Source: Blastomonas sp. CACIA14H2 (lineage in GTDB: Bacteria; Pseudomonadota; Alphaproteobacteria; Sphingomonadales; Sphingomonadaceae). Taken from it: DNA of 64,000 bases. Location of the stretch: assembly GCA_000503195.1 (NCBI GenBank), contig AYSC01000004.1, forward strand, positions 62,001-126,000. The letters run 5' to 3'. A model generated the notes under the pieces. That model saw only the letters and a program-made list of their open reading frames with translations, did not search any database and was not told the origin of the DNA. A program made the translations under genes and the position numbers. Shown here one piece after another: positions 47,748 to 59,258 of the stretch (its first letter is position 1; each line of letters opens with the position of its first letter).

Positions 47748-47774
47748 TTTGTCCCGAGCGAAGTCGAGGGACGT
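47748..47774 (+). repeat. 27-bp dispersed repeat, copy 3
   Basis: Identical over 27 bases to copy 1 and in the same orientation. The flanks are similar too: a C-rich run precedes both, and GTTTGCTCAACCATC versus GTATGCGCAACATCATT follow. It lies in the 205-bp gap before dnaG, which has no other recognisable feature. Confidence 0.9.
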
Positions 47775-47895
47775 ATGCGCAACATCATTCTATCAACTTA
47801 TCCTCTACCGCCTTAAGCGAAAACCAGCTTTGCGTAGGGCTCGAGACAGTCCAAGTTGGAAATGGTCCTGCCGCAATTGCCGGGCGCACTCCCGC

Positions 47896-49770
47896 ATGAC
47901 CCTCTCCCCGCAATGGCTGGACGAACTGCGATCGCGGATCACGCTGTCCACGCTGATCGGGCGGCATGTGAAGGTGCAGCGCGCGGGGCGCGAGTACAAG
48001 GCGTGCTGCCCGTTCCATAACGAGAAGACGCCGAGCTTCACGATCAACGACGACAAGGGCTTCTACCATTGTTTCGGTTGCGGGGCGCATGGGGATGCGA
48101 TCCGGTTCCTGACCGATCACCAGGGGCTGGGCTTCATGGATGCGGTCAAGGAGCTCGCCGCCGAGGCCGGGATGAGCGTGCCCGCCCCCGATCCGCGCGC
48201 CGCGCGCCAGGCCGAGGCGCGCGCGACGCTGCACGATGTCTGCCAGGCGGCGCAGGACTGGTTCGTCGCGCAGCTCGGCAGCGCCGCGGGCGAAGAGGCG
48301 CGCGCCTATCTCAGGAACCGGGGCCTCACCGCCGAAACCATCGCGCGCTTCGGCATCGGCTTTGCGCCCGACAGCCGCACCGGCATCAAATCGGCGCTCG
48401 GCCATCTCGACGAGACGCTGCTGATCGAGGCGGGGCTGCTGATCAAGGTCGACGACAAGGCGCCGTACGACCGGTTCCGCGGGCGGATCATGATCCCGAT
48501 CCGCGATCCGCGCGGGCGGGTCATCGCGTTCGGCGGGCGCATCCTGGCGTCAGGCGAGCCCAAATATCTGAACTCGCCCGATACGCCGCTGTTCGACAAG
48601 GGACGGACGCTCTACAACCTGCACCTTGCCGCGCCCGCCTCGCGCCAGAGCGGGCGCGTGGTGGTGGTCGAAGGCTATATGGACGTGATCGCGCTCGCCC
48701 AGGCGGGCTTTGGCGAATGCGTCGCGCCGCTCGGCACCGCACTCACCGAGCATCAGATCGAGCGGCTGTGGAAGATGGTCGACCGTCCGCTGCTGTGCTT
48801 CGATGGCGACAATGCCGGGCAGAAGGCCGCGATGCGCGCCGCAACGCGCGCGCTGCCCCTACTCAAGCCCGGGCTGTCACTGGGCTTCGTCTCGCTGCCG
48901 GGCGGGCAGGACCCGGACGATCTCGTCCGCGCCTCGGGGCCGCAGGCCTTTGCCGCGTGCCTCGACCAGGCGACCGGACTGCTCGATCATCTGTGGTCGC
49001 ACGAACTGGCCGCGCAGCCGCTGACCAGTCCGGAAGCGCGCGCCGGGTTCAAGGCGCGGCTCAACGCGCATGCCGACACGATTGCCGATGGCGACATCAA
49101 GGCGCTCTATCGCCGCGAGATCGGCCAGCGCTTTTCCGACCTGTTCTTCGCCGCGCGTGCGCCCTCGCATGCCCGCCCGGCCCAGCAGCGGGGCGGCGCA
49201 TCGGGCAGGACCTGGCAGCGGCGCGACGAGCCCGTGCCACCGAGCGAGGAATTGCGCGCGTTCAGCCGCCAGCCGATGAGCGACCTGATCGTACGCGGGG
49301 TGCTCACCGGCCTCATTCAGCGCCCGCGGCTGATCCACCGCCACAGCGAGGCGCTCAGCGAATTCGTCACCCTCGCCGACCGCTGGGCGGCGCTGCTCGA
49401 CGCATTGCTCGATGCCGCGCATCGGTCCGGCGCGGACGGTCTTGATCCGCCCATACTGATGACCATATTGCAGTCCAAGGGGCTGGCAGACGCGGTGGAC
49501 AGGCTGAAATCGGGCGGAAAGCCGCCCTTTTCCTTCTGCGTCCCGGTGGGCGAGCCAGCCGATCAGTTGCGCGAGGCCCGGATTGCGGAAGACTTTGCCG
49601 AGGCAATCGAAGTGATGATCACCCGCCCCAGGCTGGAGGCGGCGTTGCAGGATGTGACGCGCCGATTCGAAAATGACATGCAAGACGGTTTGTTTTTGGA
49701 GCAGCAACAGCTAAGGGCAAGAAAGGAAGCGTTTGACCAACGCCTGATCGAATTGACGGAACGAGGCTGA
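47896..49770 (+). CDS. dnaG: DNA primase
   Basis: A 624-aa primase. The CHC2 zinc finger uses Cys38, His41, Cys59 and Cys62 (CCPFHNEKTPSF, FYHCFGCGAHGD). The TOPRIM core has VVVVEGYMDVIALAQAG near residue 255 and LLCFDGDNAGQKAA near 298. A C-terminal helicase-binding region follows a variable linker. The start at 47896 (MTLSPQWLDEL) is family-typical; the frame is open from 47749, but the extension begins inside repeat copy 3. It lies upstream of rpoD, as in most bacteria. Confidence 0.97.
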   Translation: MTLSPQWLDELRSRITLSTLIGRHVKVQRAGREYKACCPFHNEKTPSFTINDDKGFYHCFGCGAHGDAIRFLTDHQGLGFMDAVKELAAEAGMSVPAPDPRAARQAEARATLHDVCQAAQDWFVAQLGSAAGEEARAYLRNRGLTAETIARFGIGFAPDSRTGIKSALGHLDETLLIEAGLLIKVDDKAPYDRFRGRIMIPIRDPRGRVIAFGGRILASGEPKYLNSPDTPLFDKGRTLYNLHLAAPASRQSGRVVVVEGYMDVIALAQAGFGECVAPLGTALTEHQIERLWKMVDRPLLCFDGDNAGQKAAMRAATRALPLLKPGLSLGFVSLPGGQDPDDLVRASGPQAFAACLDQATGLLDHLWSHELAAQPLTSPEARAGFKARLNAHADTIADGDIKALYRREIGQRFSDLFFAARAPSHARPAQQRGGASGRTWQRRDEPVPPSEELRAFSRQPMSDLIVRGVLTGLIQRPRLIHRHSEALSEFVTLADRWAALLDALLDAAHRSGADGLDPPILMTILQSKGLADAVDRLKSGGKPPFSFCVPVGEPADQLREARIAEDFAEAIEVMITRPRLEAALQDVTRRFENDMQDGLFLEQQQLRARKEAFDQRLIELTERG

Positions 49771-49934
49771 GACGGACAGGCAGCGATGCCCGCACCGCCT
49801 TCTCATCCCGCTCGGAACGATCGGCCAGTTGACGCGAAATATTTGAAACGGACCCCAGCGGTCTGATAGCAGAGCAAATTCTCCGCAGCCTTGGACGCAG
49901 GCCGCGGCGGCACAGGTGACAGGAAGTACGCAAA

Positions 49935-51944
<2,010 letters not shown>

Positions 51945-51965
51945 CGAACCGATGGCCACTCTGCC

Positions 51966-51993
51966 GCGAGGAAGGTCGCAAAACCTTCCCCGC
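51966..51993 (+). terminator. Hairpin downstream of rpoD
   Basis: GCG-a-GGAAGGT and ACCTTCC-c-CGC form a 10-bp stem with one mismatch, 21 bases after the rpoD stop. No T-run follows. Confidence 0.5.
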
Positions 51994-52020
51994 AGCATAT
52001 TCCCGACATCATCGAAGCCG

Positions 52021-52036
52021 ATGCCCCGAAGGGCAT
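52021..52036 (-). terminator. Hairpin downstream of the hydroxylase gene
   Basis: ATGCCC-cgaa-GGGCAT is a perfect 6-bp stem with a tetraloop, two bases from the stop of the minus-strand fatty acid hydroxylase-type gene and after the rpoD hairpin. It probably serves the minus strand. Confidence 0.5.
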
Positions 52037-52038
52037 GT

Positions 52039-52857
52039 TCAGGCCGGCAGTTCGCCTGAACGCCGCGGCTTGGCTTCCACGCTGCGCCCGGTCACCTCGG
52101 CGAACCTGGCATGGTATTTCGGGTGCTCGGTGCCCATCCACTTGTCCCACCAGGTAAAGTACAGCCCGTAATTGGTGTTGAAGCCGCCATTGTGGTGGAG
52201 GTCGTGGTGGACCGTGGTGTTGATCCAGCGGGTCAGCGGCGAGGACAGCCACCAGCGCGGGAAGAATTCGAAGCCCGCATGGCCCATCGCATTGCGGATG
52301 ATCTGGAAGTTGAGCCAGGTGAACATCACCCAGCCCGGCGTCGGCACGAAGAACTGCCAGATCGGCACGAACAGGAACATCACCGCCGCCTCGGGCATCG
52401 CAAAGCTGTATGCGGCCCAGGGCGTCGGCGTGATCGAGCGATGGTGCGCGCGGTGGAAATGCCTGAACAGCCGGGGATGGTGCATGAAGCGGTGCGCCCA
52501 GTAGAAATAGGCATCGTGCGCGATGATGATCCCGGCAAGGATCATGAGATCGATCCCCAGGCCGAAGCCCTCGCCGAACACGCTATTCAGCAGCCCGACC
52601 TCGCGCCCCCAGATCAGGAAGCACGCGCCGATCACATAGACGAACACCGATTGCAGCGATTGCAGGAATTCGCGGCGCATGTCGGCGGTGGTCGCCTCGC
52701 GCGCCTGGATTTTGCGCGCCTTCACCGCCGTACGCCGCAGCAGCCACACGATCGCGAAGGTCACCGACGCGGCGATGAAATAGCGGCCGAAGTCGAAGGT
52801 AAATATCTGATGGCCCCTCGTCAGCAGGATATCGAGGGGTGGAAAGCCGGTGTGCAT
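52039..52857 (-). CDS. Sterol desaturase/fatty acid hydroxylase-family membrane enzyme
   Basis: A 272-aa di-iron membrane protein with four to five hydrophobic helices and the three His clusters of the family: HDAYFYWAHRFMHH, HFHRAHHRS and HHDLHHNGG. The latter lies next to NYGLYFTWWDKWMGT, common in this family. It could hydroxylate a lipid, sterol-like or carotenoid substrate. It is monocistronic and opposite rpoD. A second, more diverged member is at 59259-60404. Confidence 0.88.
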   Translation of the reverse strand: MHTGFPPLDILLTRGHQIFTFDFGRYFIAASVTFAIVWLLRRTAVKARKIQAREATTADMRREFLQSLQSVFVYVIGACFLIWGREVGLLNSVFGEGFGLGIDLMILAGIIIAHDAYFYWAHRFMHHPRLFRHFHRAHHRSITPTPWAAYSFAMPEAAVMFLFVPIWQFFVPTPGWVMFTWLNFQIIRNAMGHAGFEFFPRWWLSSPLTRWINTTVHHDLHHNGGFNTNYGLYFTWWDKWMGTEHPKYHARFAEVTGRSVEAKPRRSGELPA

Positions 52858-52947
52858 GGTCGGGCCCTTTCGCGGATGACGATCAGCATCGTATCAGCCG
52901 TCAGTCTATGCATGGCTTTCGCGAAAACCGGCTAGCCGATTTCGAAA

Positions 52948-54000
52948 TCAGCCAGTCATGCGCGCGCGATATTCGCTTGGCGTCATCCCTTCGGCCTCGC
53001 GAAAGGCTCGGTTGAAGGGCCCTAGCGAACCGAAGCCTGCATCGAGTGCGATCGTGATGATCGGAACGTCCTTCTGCGCTGCATCGGCCAGGGCCGCCTT
53101 GACCTCCGCGAGGCGATAGCCGTTGAGGAAGGCGGTGAAGTTGCGGTGGCCAAGCTGGCCGTTGATCGTGCGGCGCAGCCTGTATTCCTGTTCGCCCAGC
53201 TGCGCGGCAAGCTTGGCGATCGACAGCGTCTCGTCGCGGTGCGGCATCTGGGTTGCCATGTGGCGCAGCAGCTTTTCGGACAAGGGGTCCGCCATCGGCT
53301 CCGCCGCGGGCTTGACGAAGGTCACGGGCGGAGGAGCAGCGCCGAAAAGGTCGGCCTGGCGCATCCGCAGCATCGCTGCGCAAAAGCCGAACACCGCCAG
53401 CAACGCCCCGCTCGCGATGACGCGCTTCGGCTCGAGCGATCCGCCCGGAAAGATTGCTGGCTCGGCGACCTCGAGGACAGCGATGAGGATGACGTGCACG
53501 GCCACGACACCGACCAGCAGCGGCCGGATGCGCCGCCGCCGCTCGACCAGATCGCCTTCCCGGCTCCGCCAGACTTCCCACAGCGCGGCGGCGGCAAAGG
53601 CGAGCATGAACACGCGAAACAGCACCCCCGAAACAAGGTTGATGATCCCCCCGCCAGCATGGCTCAGCTGGACAACCAGCGTATTGACCACGGACAGACC
53701 GACCAGCATCGCGCTGACGGCCGTCACCCGCCTCTCGTCGTTGAACCACGCCTTGGCGAACAGCCAGAACAGGCCCGGCGTGGCGCCGGCGCCCAGCGCG
53801 AACAGGAGATTGACGATACTGCGCTGGTCAGCAAGGCTGGAGGTCACCAGCAGATAGCTGCAGATCGCCGCGTTCATCGCCACGGCGAGACGCGCGGGCA
53901 CATCCTGCCAATGGTCGCGGATCAGTATCCAGCTCCACAGAACCAGCAGCGCAATCGATCCGCCCCGGGTCATCTGATCGATATGTTCGAAAGCCGTCAT
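52948..54000 (-). CDS. Membrane-associated AraC-family regulator
   Basis: A 350-aa protein. Residues 10-225 contain about six hydrophobic segments, and the C-terminal 100 residues are an AraC DNA-binding domain with LSIAKLAAQLGEQEYRLRRTING, FTAFLNGYRLAEVK and ALDAGFGSLGPFNRAFREAEGMTPSEYR. This 7TM-like sensor plus AraC output layout suggests control by a membrane or external signal. ATG 54000 is used; an earlier one at 54036 is possible. It is unlinked in strand to the UrcA gene. Confidence 0.87.
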   Translation of the reverse strand: MTAFEHIDQMTRGGSIALLVLWSWILIRDHWQDVPARLAVAMNAAICSYLLVTSSLADQRSIVNLLFALGAGATPGLFWLFAKAWFNDERRVTAVSAMLVGLSVVNTLVVQLSHAGGGIINLVSGVLFRVFMLAFAAAALWEVWRSREGDLVERRRRIRPLLVGVVAVHVILIAVLEVAEPAIFPGGSLEPKRVIASGALLAVFGFCAAMLRMRQADLFGAAPPPVTFVKPAAEPMADPLSEKLLRHMATQMPHRDETLSIAKLAAQLGEQEYRLRRTINGQLGHRNFTAFLNGYRLAEVKAALADAAQKDVPIITIALDAGFGSLGPFNRAFREAEGMTPSEYRARMTG

Positions 54001-54197
54001 CGCATCCTGGCTGCCAAAGCGCGGCCGCCGCAGCAAGCCGATTCCGAAATCGACCAGCGGGCATGGAATCGATCGGCCTCGCCCGATCCGGAATCGGCCA
54101 GCCGGATTTCAAAACCGGCAGGCATCGCTGCGCGGCTTGCGGCCACCTGCCCCCTGCGCCGCCCAGCACCGGGACGGCCGCAATCAGGAGACTCGAC

Positions 54198-54512
54198 ATG
54201 AAAGCTGCTATTGCTGCGATCGGGCTGGCCGTGCTTACCCTGCCCCACGCCGCTGCATATGGTACCGAAGCGGTTCCGGTCAGAACCGGCGACCTCGACC
54301 TCGCGTCGGACAAGGGCCAGGCCCGGCTCGCGCTGCGCATCCACCGCGCCGCCCGGGCGGTCTGCGCGGTGGGGGCGCCGCGCGGCCTGCCCGCCCGGCT
54401 GCGATCCGAGCGCAGGTGCATCAGCAAGACACAGGCTGACGCTCTGGTCGCGGCTCGGAAACTGACCGCCGCCCAGTCCGCCAGCGCGCTGGCGGCTGCT
54501 TCGGCCCGGTGA
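54198..54512 (+). CDS. UrcA-family secreted protein
   Basis: A 104-aa protein with a signal peptide (MKAAIAAIGLAVLTLPHAAA) followed by the UrcA pattern: VPVRTGDLDLASDKGQARLALRIHRAARAVC, a conserved Cys pair around 25 residues apart, then an Ala-rich tail. UrcA proteins are widespread in Sphingomonadales and their function is unknown. CAGGAG precedes the ATG at 54198. Confidence 0.85.
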   Translation: MKAAIAAIGLAVLTLPHAAAYGTEAVPVRTGDLDLASDKGQARLALRIHRAARAVCAVGAPRGLPARLRSERRCISKTQADALVAARKLTAAQSASALAAASAR

Positions 54513-54838
54513 CGTGCTAACAGCGCCCGGGCCGGCGCGCCCGGCTGACCACGGTCGCAATCCCCCTTGCGACTCGATTCGCATTCCAATCGGTGGCGCC
54601 GGCCCCATCAATGCAAACGTGGCTCAGCTGGTCGGCCGACCCGCGAAACGCGACCGCATGACATTTTTTCCCACAAATCTATTCATTTATATCAATGACA
54701 TAGACGAAATCCTCTCACATTTGAAGTAAACGCAAAATTTACCACGCCCGCCTAGCCGTTGAGGCATCGGGGCGATGGGAGCGACCCCGACTTGAGGTTG
54801 CCGGCGTGAGGGCGTCGGTTTGAGTAGGGGAAAATTTC
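54513..54838. other. Intergenic region upstream of the TonB-dependent receptor
   Basis: This 326-bp gap has a GC hairpin (CCGGGC-N6-GCCCGG, 54527-54544), probably the urcA terminator. It is followed by an unusually AT-rich stretch (54660-54745) that probably holds the receptor promoter. GTAAA-N7-TTTAC (54726-54742) is a small inverted repeat and possible operator. No credible gene is seen. Confidence 0.5.
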
Positions 54839-57346
54839 ATGTCCAAGACAGCCTTGTTGCTGGTTACATCCTATTGCGCGCTGGCCGCACCCGCATGGGC
54901 GGCGACGGCGACCGCCGAGTCCGAGAGTGCGTCGTCCGAAGCCGATGCCACGCAGCAGAATTCCGCCGAAGCGCCCGCCAAGCCCGCGCAGGAGCTTTTC
55001 TCCACCGGCGTCGCCAAGGGCCGCGACCGGCTCGACAGCGCAATCTCGACCAGCGCGCTGCGCCGCGACGACATCACGATCCTGGGGCCGCGCCCGATCG
55101 GCGAGGTGCTGCGCACGATGGCGGGTCTGCGCGTCGCGACCAGCATCGGCGAAGGCAACAACAACTACACCGTGCGCGGCCTGCCGCTCGCCGCCGGTGG
55201 ATCGAAATACATGCAGATTCAGGAAGATGGCCTGCCGCTGCTCGAATTCGCCGATCTGTTCAACGTCGGCGCGGACGTCTATCTGCGCAACGACCTGACC
55301 GTGAACGCGATCGAGACGATCCGCGGCGGCTCCGCCTCGACCTTCGCCTCCAACTCGCCCGGCGGACTGATCAACATCCTCTCGCGCACGGGCGATGTCG
55401 AGGGCGGGTCGGTACAGCTCACCACCGGGCTCGATTTCGATACCAAGCGCGTCGATTTCACCTATGGCGGCAAGCTGGGCGAGAACACCCGCTTCCATAT
55501 CGGCGGCTTCTACCGCCAGGGCGAAGGCCCGCGCAACAACGGCTTTGACGGCTGGAAGGGCGGCCAGGTCAAGTTCAACATCACCCGCGAGTTCGAGAAC
55601 GGCTATGTCAGGCTATATCTGAAATATCTCGACGACCGCTCGCCCACCTTCGCACCCTATTTCGCCAACATCACCGGCACCAACGCCAATCCGCGCATCC
55701 GTAGCTTCCCGGGCTTCGATCTGCGCGACGACACCATCCTGTCCTCGTTCCTGGGCCCGATCATCACGCTCGACCAGAACAACAACCCCGCCGCCTTCCC
55801 GGTTGCGACCGGACAGAGCGCGGAATCGAAGTCGATCGGGCTCGAGGGCCAGTTCGACGTCGCCGGCTGGACAATCACCGAACGCATGCGCTACGCGGCC
55901 AATGGCGGCGATTTCAGCCGCGGCTTTCCCAACACCGCCAATACGGTGTCGGCCTTTGCCGCCAGCCAGGGCGGCCTCGGCGCGACCGCGCGCTATGCGA
56001 GCGGACCTCTCGCCGGACAGCTGATCGATCCCAATGGCCTGATCAACGGCAACGGACTGCTGTCGCTCTATTTCTTCTCGTTCGTGCGGGCGCACTCGCT
56101 CGACAATTTCACCAACGATGTCCGCGCCAGCAAGGTGTGGGACCTGCCCGGCGGCAAGCTGACCACCACGGTCGGCGGCTATCTGGCGACGCAGGACCTC
56201 AACACCACCTGGCTGCACACCGCGATGAACATCGATGCCAATGGCGATAATGGCACCGCGCAGGTTGACATCTTCAACGCCGCCGGCCAGCCGCAGACGC
56301 TTAACGGCTATTTCGCCTTTGCCCGCGCCTCCAGCCTGTTCCGCCGCGCGTTCGACGTCAACTACAAGGTGTTCGCGCCCTATGGGTCGGTAAACTACCA
56401 TTTCGGCAAGATCGCGATCGGCGGCAGCCTGCGCTACGACATCGGGCGGGTGCGCGGCACGCTGGTCGGCGCGGACCTCAACAACGGCAGCGTCGGCCTG
56501 ATCACGCAGGACATCAACCGCGACGGGGTGATCAACCCGGCCGAGCGGCGCGTCGCCTTCCTGCCCTTCACCCAGCCCGCGCCGGTCAACTATAACTACG
56601 GCTATCTCAGCTATTCGGCGGGGATCAACTATCGCGCGGCCGAGCCCTTCTCGCTGTTCGCGCGCTACAGCAAGGGCGCGCGCGCCAATGCCGACAAGGT
56701 GCTGTTTACCCCGCTGATCAACAATGCCACCGGCGACATCCGCAGCAACACCGACAAGCAGGATGATGTGAAGCAGCTCGAGGGCGGCTTCAAGTTCCGC
56801 AAGCATGGCTTCACCTTCAACGCTACGGCGTTCCGCGTGACAGCTGCCGACCATAATGTGCTCAACGGCGCGGCGAACCGGACCGACCGGCGCTATCGCG
56901 CCACCGGCGTCGAGATGGAAGGTGGCATCCAGAATGGGCCGTTCAGCCTGTTGATCGGCGCGACTTATACCAAGGCGAAGATCACCCGCGACCTGCTCGA
57001 CCCGACACTGACCGGCAAGGAGCCACGCCATCAGCCCGACTGGACGTTCTTCGCAACGCCTTCGGTCGATCTGGGCCGGGCGGTGATCGGTGCCAGCATT
57101 GCCGGGGTGACCAAGAGCTTCGCGCAGGATTCGAACCTGCTGGTGATGCCCGGCTTCACCACGGTCGACCTGTTCGCACAGGCCAGGCTGTTCAACGGCG
57201 GTACGCTCCAGGTCAACGCCAACAACGTGTTCAATACCCTGGGTATTTTCGAGGTGAACCAGGCCAGCGTGCCCGCCAACGGCATCGGCTTTGCCCGCGC
57301 CATCAACGGACGCACGATCTCCGCCTCGTTGCGCTTCGATTTCTGA
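54839..57346 (+). CDS. TonB-dependent outer-membrane receptor
   Basis: An 835-aa receptor. A signal peptide (MSKTALLLVTSYCALAAPAW) is followed by a plug domain with ILGPRPIGEVLRTMAGLRV, YTVRGLPLAAGGSKY and IRGGSASTFASNSPGGLINIL, then a 22-strand-type beta-barrel ending in the OmpA-like signature RTISASLRFDF. These import siderophores, vitamins or glycans using TonB. The ligand is unknown. No clear TonB box was identified. AGGGGA precedes the ATG at 54839. Confidence 0.9.
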   Translation: MSKTALLLVTSYCALAAPAWAATATAESESASSEADATQQNSAEAPAKPAQELFSTGVAKGRDRLDSAISTSALRRDDITILGPRPIGEVLRTMAGLRVATSIGEGNNNYTVRGLPLAAGGSKYMQIQEDGLPLLEFADLFNVGADVYLRNDLTVNAIETIRGGSASTFASNSPGGLINILSRTGDVEGGSVQLTTGLDFDTKRVDFTYGGKLGENTRFHIGGFYRQGEGPRNNGFDGWKGGQVKFNITREFENGYVRLYLKYLDDRSPTFAPYFANITGTNANPRIRSFPGFDLRDDTILSSFLGPIITLDQNNNPAAFPVATGQSAESKSIGLEGQFDVAGWTITERMRYAANGGDFSRGFPNTANTVSAFAASQGGLGATARYASGPLAGQLIDPNGLINGNGLLSLYFFSFVRAHSLDNFTNDVRASKVWDLPGGKLTTTVGGYLATQDLNTTWLHTAMNIDANGDNGTAQVDIFNAAGQPQTLNGYFAFARASSLFRRAFDVNYKVFAPYGSVNYHFGKIAIGGSLRYDIGRVRGTLVGADLNNGSVGLITQDINRDGVINPAERRVAFLPFTQPAPVNYNYGYLSYSAGINYRAAEPFSLFARYSKGARANADKVLFTPLINNATGDIRSNTDKQDDVKQLEGGFKFRKHGFTFNATAFRVTAADHNVLNGAANRTDRRYRATGVEMEGGIQNGPFSLLIGATYTKAKITRDLLDPTLTGKEPRHQPDWTFFATPSVDLGRAVIGASIAGVTKSFAQDSNLLVMPGFTTVDLFAQARLFNGGTLQVNANNVFNTLGIFEVNQASVPANGIGFARAINGRTISASLRFDF

Positions 57347-57367
57347 TTTCGCTCAAGGGCGGAAGCG

Positions 57368-57402
57368 GTCAGGCGCTGTCGGGGGGTCCGGCAGCGCCTG
57401 AC
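57368..57402. terminator. Perfect 11-bp hairpin embedded in the kinase gene 3' end
   Basis: GTCAGGCGCTG (57368-57378) and CAGCGCCTGAC (57392-57402) are exact inverted copies. They overlap the last codons and stop of the minus-strand kinase gene and begin 21 bases after the receptor stop. It probably ends the receptor transcript and is also translated. Confidence 0.65.
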
Positions 57403-59087
57403 TGCGTTCTGGCAAGCGCCGCCATCATGGCGCCGGTGCTGGTCTGGGTCGCGCAAGGCAGGAAAAGCGTCATCGTCGTGCCCTTGCCCAGCTCGCTCTC
57501 GATCCCGAGCCCGCCGCCCGATTGATGCGTGAAGCCGTGCACCATCGACACGCCCAGCCCCGTGCCCTTGCCGACCTGCTTGGTGGTGAAGAACGGCTCG
57601 GCGACACGCGCCAGCACATCGGGCGACATGCCGGTGCCGCTATCGATCACGCTGATCGCGGCATAATCGCCATCGGCCAGGTCGCGGGGGCAATCGGCTC
57701 CCGGCGCGCGCACCGCTCGCGCGAGGATGCGGATCGCACCGCCATCGGGCATCGCATCGCGCGCGTTGATCACCAGGTTGAGCAGGGCGGACTGAAGCTG
57801 CGCGGGGTCGGCCAGGATCGCGCCGGTGCCTCCGTCCTCGCTGACCTCGAGCGACACGCCCGAACCCGCCGAGACGCGCAGCAGCGGCTCGAGCTCGGCA
57901 AGGAACGCGGCCACGTCGATCCGCTCGGGCTCGAGCCGCTGCTGGCGCGCGAACGCCAGCAACTGCTTGACCAGCCCGGTGCCGCGCATCGCCGCGTTGG
58001 TGCTCATGTCGATCAGCTTGAGCGTCTCGGGATCGTCGAGCCGCCGTCCGATCAGCGAAAGCCCGCTCAGCACCGCCGCCAAGATGTTGTTGAAATCATG
58101 CGCGACGCCCGCGACCAGCCGCCCCATCGCCTCCATCTTCTGGCTGCGGATCAGCGCATCCTGCGCCGCCTCGCGCCGCGCGATCTCCTCGGTCAGCTGG
58201 GCATTGGCCTGGTGCAGCGCCGCGGTGCGCCGCGCGACGGTGATTTCCAGGTCGTCGGCCAGCGATTGCAGCGCGCGTTGCGCCTGCACGCGTCCCTCGA
58301 TCACCGTTCCCGAGGGGATCAGCCCGGTGATTTCGCCAGCGCTGTCGCGCAGCGGCGCGAGCTGGAAATCGATCGTCACCAGCGCATCGCCCAGCCTGAC
58401 CGGCACGTCATAGCGCACCACCGCGCCGCCGCGGGCAGCGGCGATCGCCCGTTTCAGCTGCTCCTGCACCTCCGAGTCATAAGACCACCACGGGGCTTCC
58501 CAGAACGGCCTGCCCGCGACCTCGGAGAGATGCAGCCCGGCGGCATCGAGCGGGGCGCGATTGGCATAGTCGATGTCGCCGTCGAGCGTCAGCACCCCGA
58601 CAAAGGCGAACAGCTGGTCGAGCACGCGGCGCAGCCGGTCCTCGCGCTCGCGGATCTCGCGCTCCTGGATACGGCGCTCGGTCACGTCCTCGCAGATGAT
58701 GCCGATGCCGCTGACCTCGCCCTCGCCGATGAAGATCGGGTAGAACTGTTCGCGCCATTCGCGGATCTGCCCGGGATAGGCGAGCGTGGTGCCGATGATG
58801 GCGACATCGCGCAGCGGCTCGCCGGTCTCGATCACCTGGAGCAGCATCGGCTCTGCGGTCTCGCGCAGATCGGGCACCAGATCCCAGACCTTCTTGCCGA
58901 CATGCTCCTCGGGCGAGAACCCGTTCATGTCGGCCAGCGCGGGGTTGACCCGGACGAAGCGCAGATCGCGATCTACCAGCCCCAGCCCCAGCGGGGCGCG
59001 CGCATAGAGCGCATCGAGTTCGGCAACGCTGGTCGCGTCCTGCACGCGTGAAGCCCGAAATTCATCCACCAGATGCTCCCGCTTCAT
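57369..59087 (-). CDS. Soluble PAS-domain histidine kinase
   Basis: A 572-aa kinase without membrane helices. PAS domain 1 (residues 20-140) and PAS domain 2 (150-265) are followed by a coiled coil, the H-box RLVAGVAHDFNNILAAVLSG (the VAHDFNN type found in NtrB-like and hybrid kinases) and an ATPase domain with LVINARDAMPDGG, DSGTGM and GKGTGLGVSMVHGF. No receiver is fused, so a separate response regulator is needed and none is adjacent. ATG 59087 is preferred over ATG 59231. Confidence 0.87.
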   Translation of the reverse strand: MKREHLVDEFRASRVQDATSVAELDALYARAPLGLGLVDRDLRFVRVNPALADMNGFSPEEHVGKKVWDLVPDLRETAEPMLLQVIETGEPLRDVAIIGTTLAYPGQIREWREQFYPIFIGEGEVSGIGIICEDVTERRIQEREIREREDRLRRVLDQLFAFVGVLTLDGDIDYANRAPLDAAGLHLSEVAGRPFWEAPWWSYDSEVQEQLKRAIAAARGGAVVRYDVPVRLGDALVTIDFQLAPLRDSAGEITGLIPSGTVIEGRVQAQRALQSLADDLEITVARRTAALHQANAQLTEEIARREAAQDALIRSQKMEAMGRLVAGVAHDFNNILAAVLSGLSLIGRRLDDPETLKLIDMSTNAAMRGTGLVKQLLAFARQQRLEPERIDVAAFLAELEPLLRVSAGSGVSLEVSEDGGTGAILADPAQLQSALLNLVINARDAMPDGGAIRILARAVRAPGADCPRDLADGDYAAISVIDSGTGMSPDVLARVAEPFFTTKQVGKGTGLGVSMVHGFTHQSGGGLGIESELGKGTTMTLFLPCATQTSTGAMMAALARTQSGAAGPPDSA

Positions 59088-59258
59088 CGAATCGCTCGCC
59101 GGACAAGGGTCCGGCAACGGCAGCGCCTTCCGCTCCGATCCTGGTCTATGCGTCCAAACCGCATGACGTCCAATGAAATGTGCACAGACAACAGCAAAGC
59201 CGCACCGACAAACGCCGGCTCTCCAGACCACACTATTGCTATTATTGATATATGTTAA

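Noticed and set aside
47282-47774. Possible CRISPR array from three identical repeats
   Set aside because: One copy is inverted, spacing is irregular (about 306 and 106 bp) and a gene lies between copies, so it is a dispersed repeat.
54514-54729. A 71-aa open frame after the urcA gene
   Set aside because: The start of the frame lies in the hairpin after urcA, there is no ribosome site, and the second half falls in the AT-rich promoter region.
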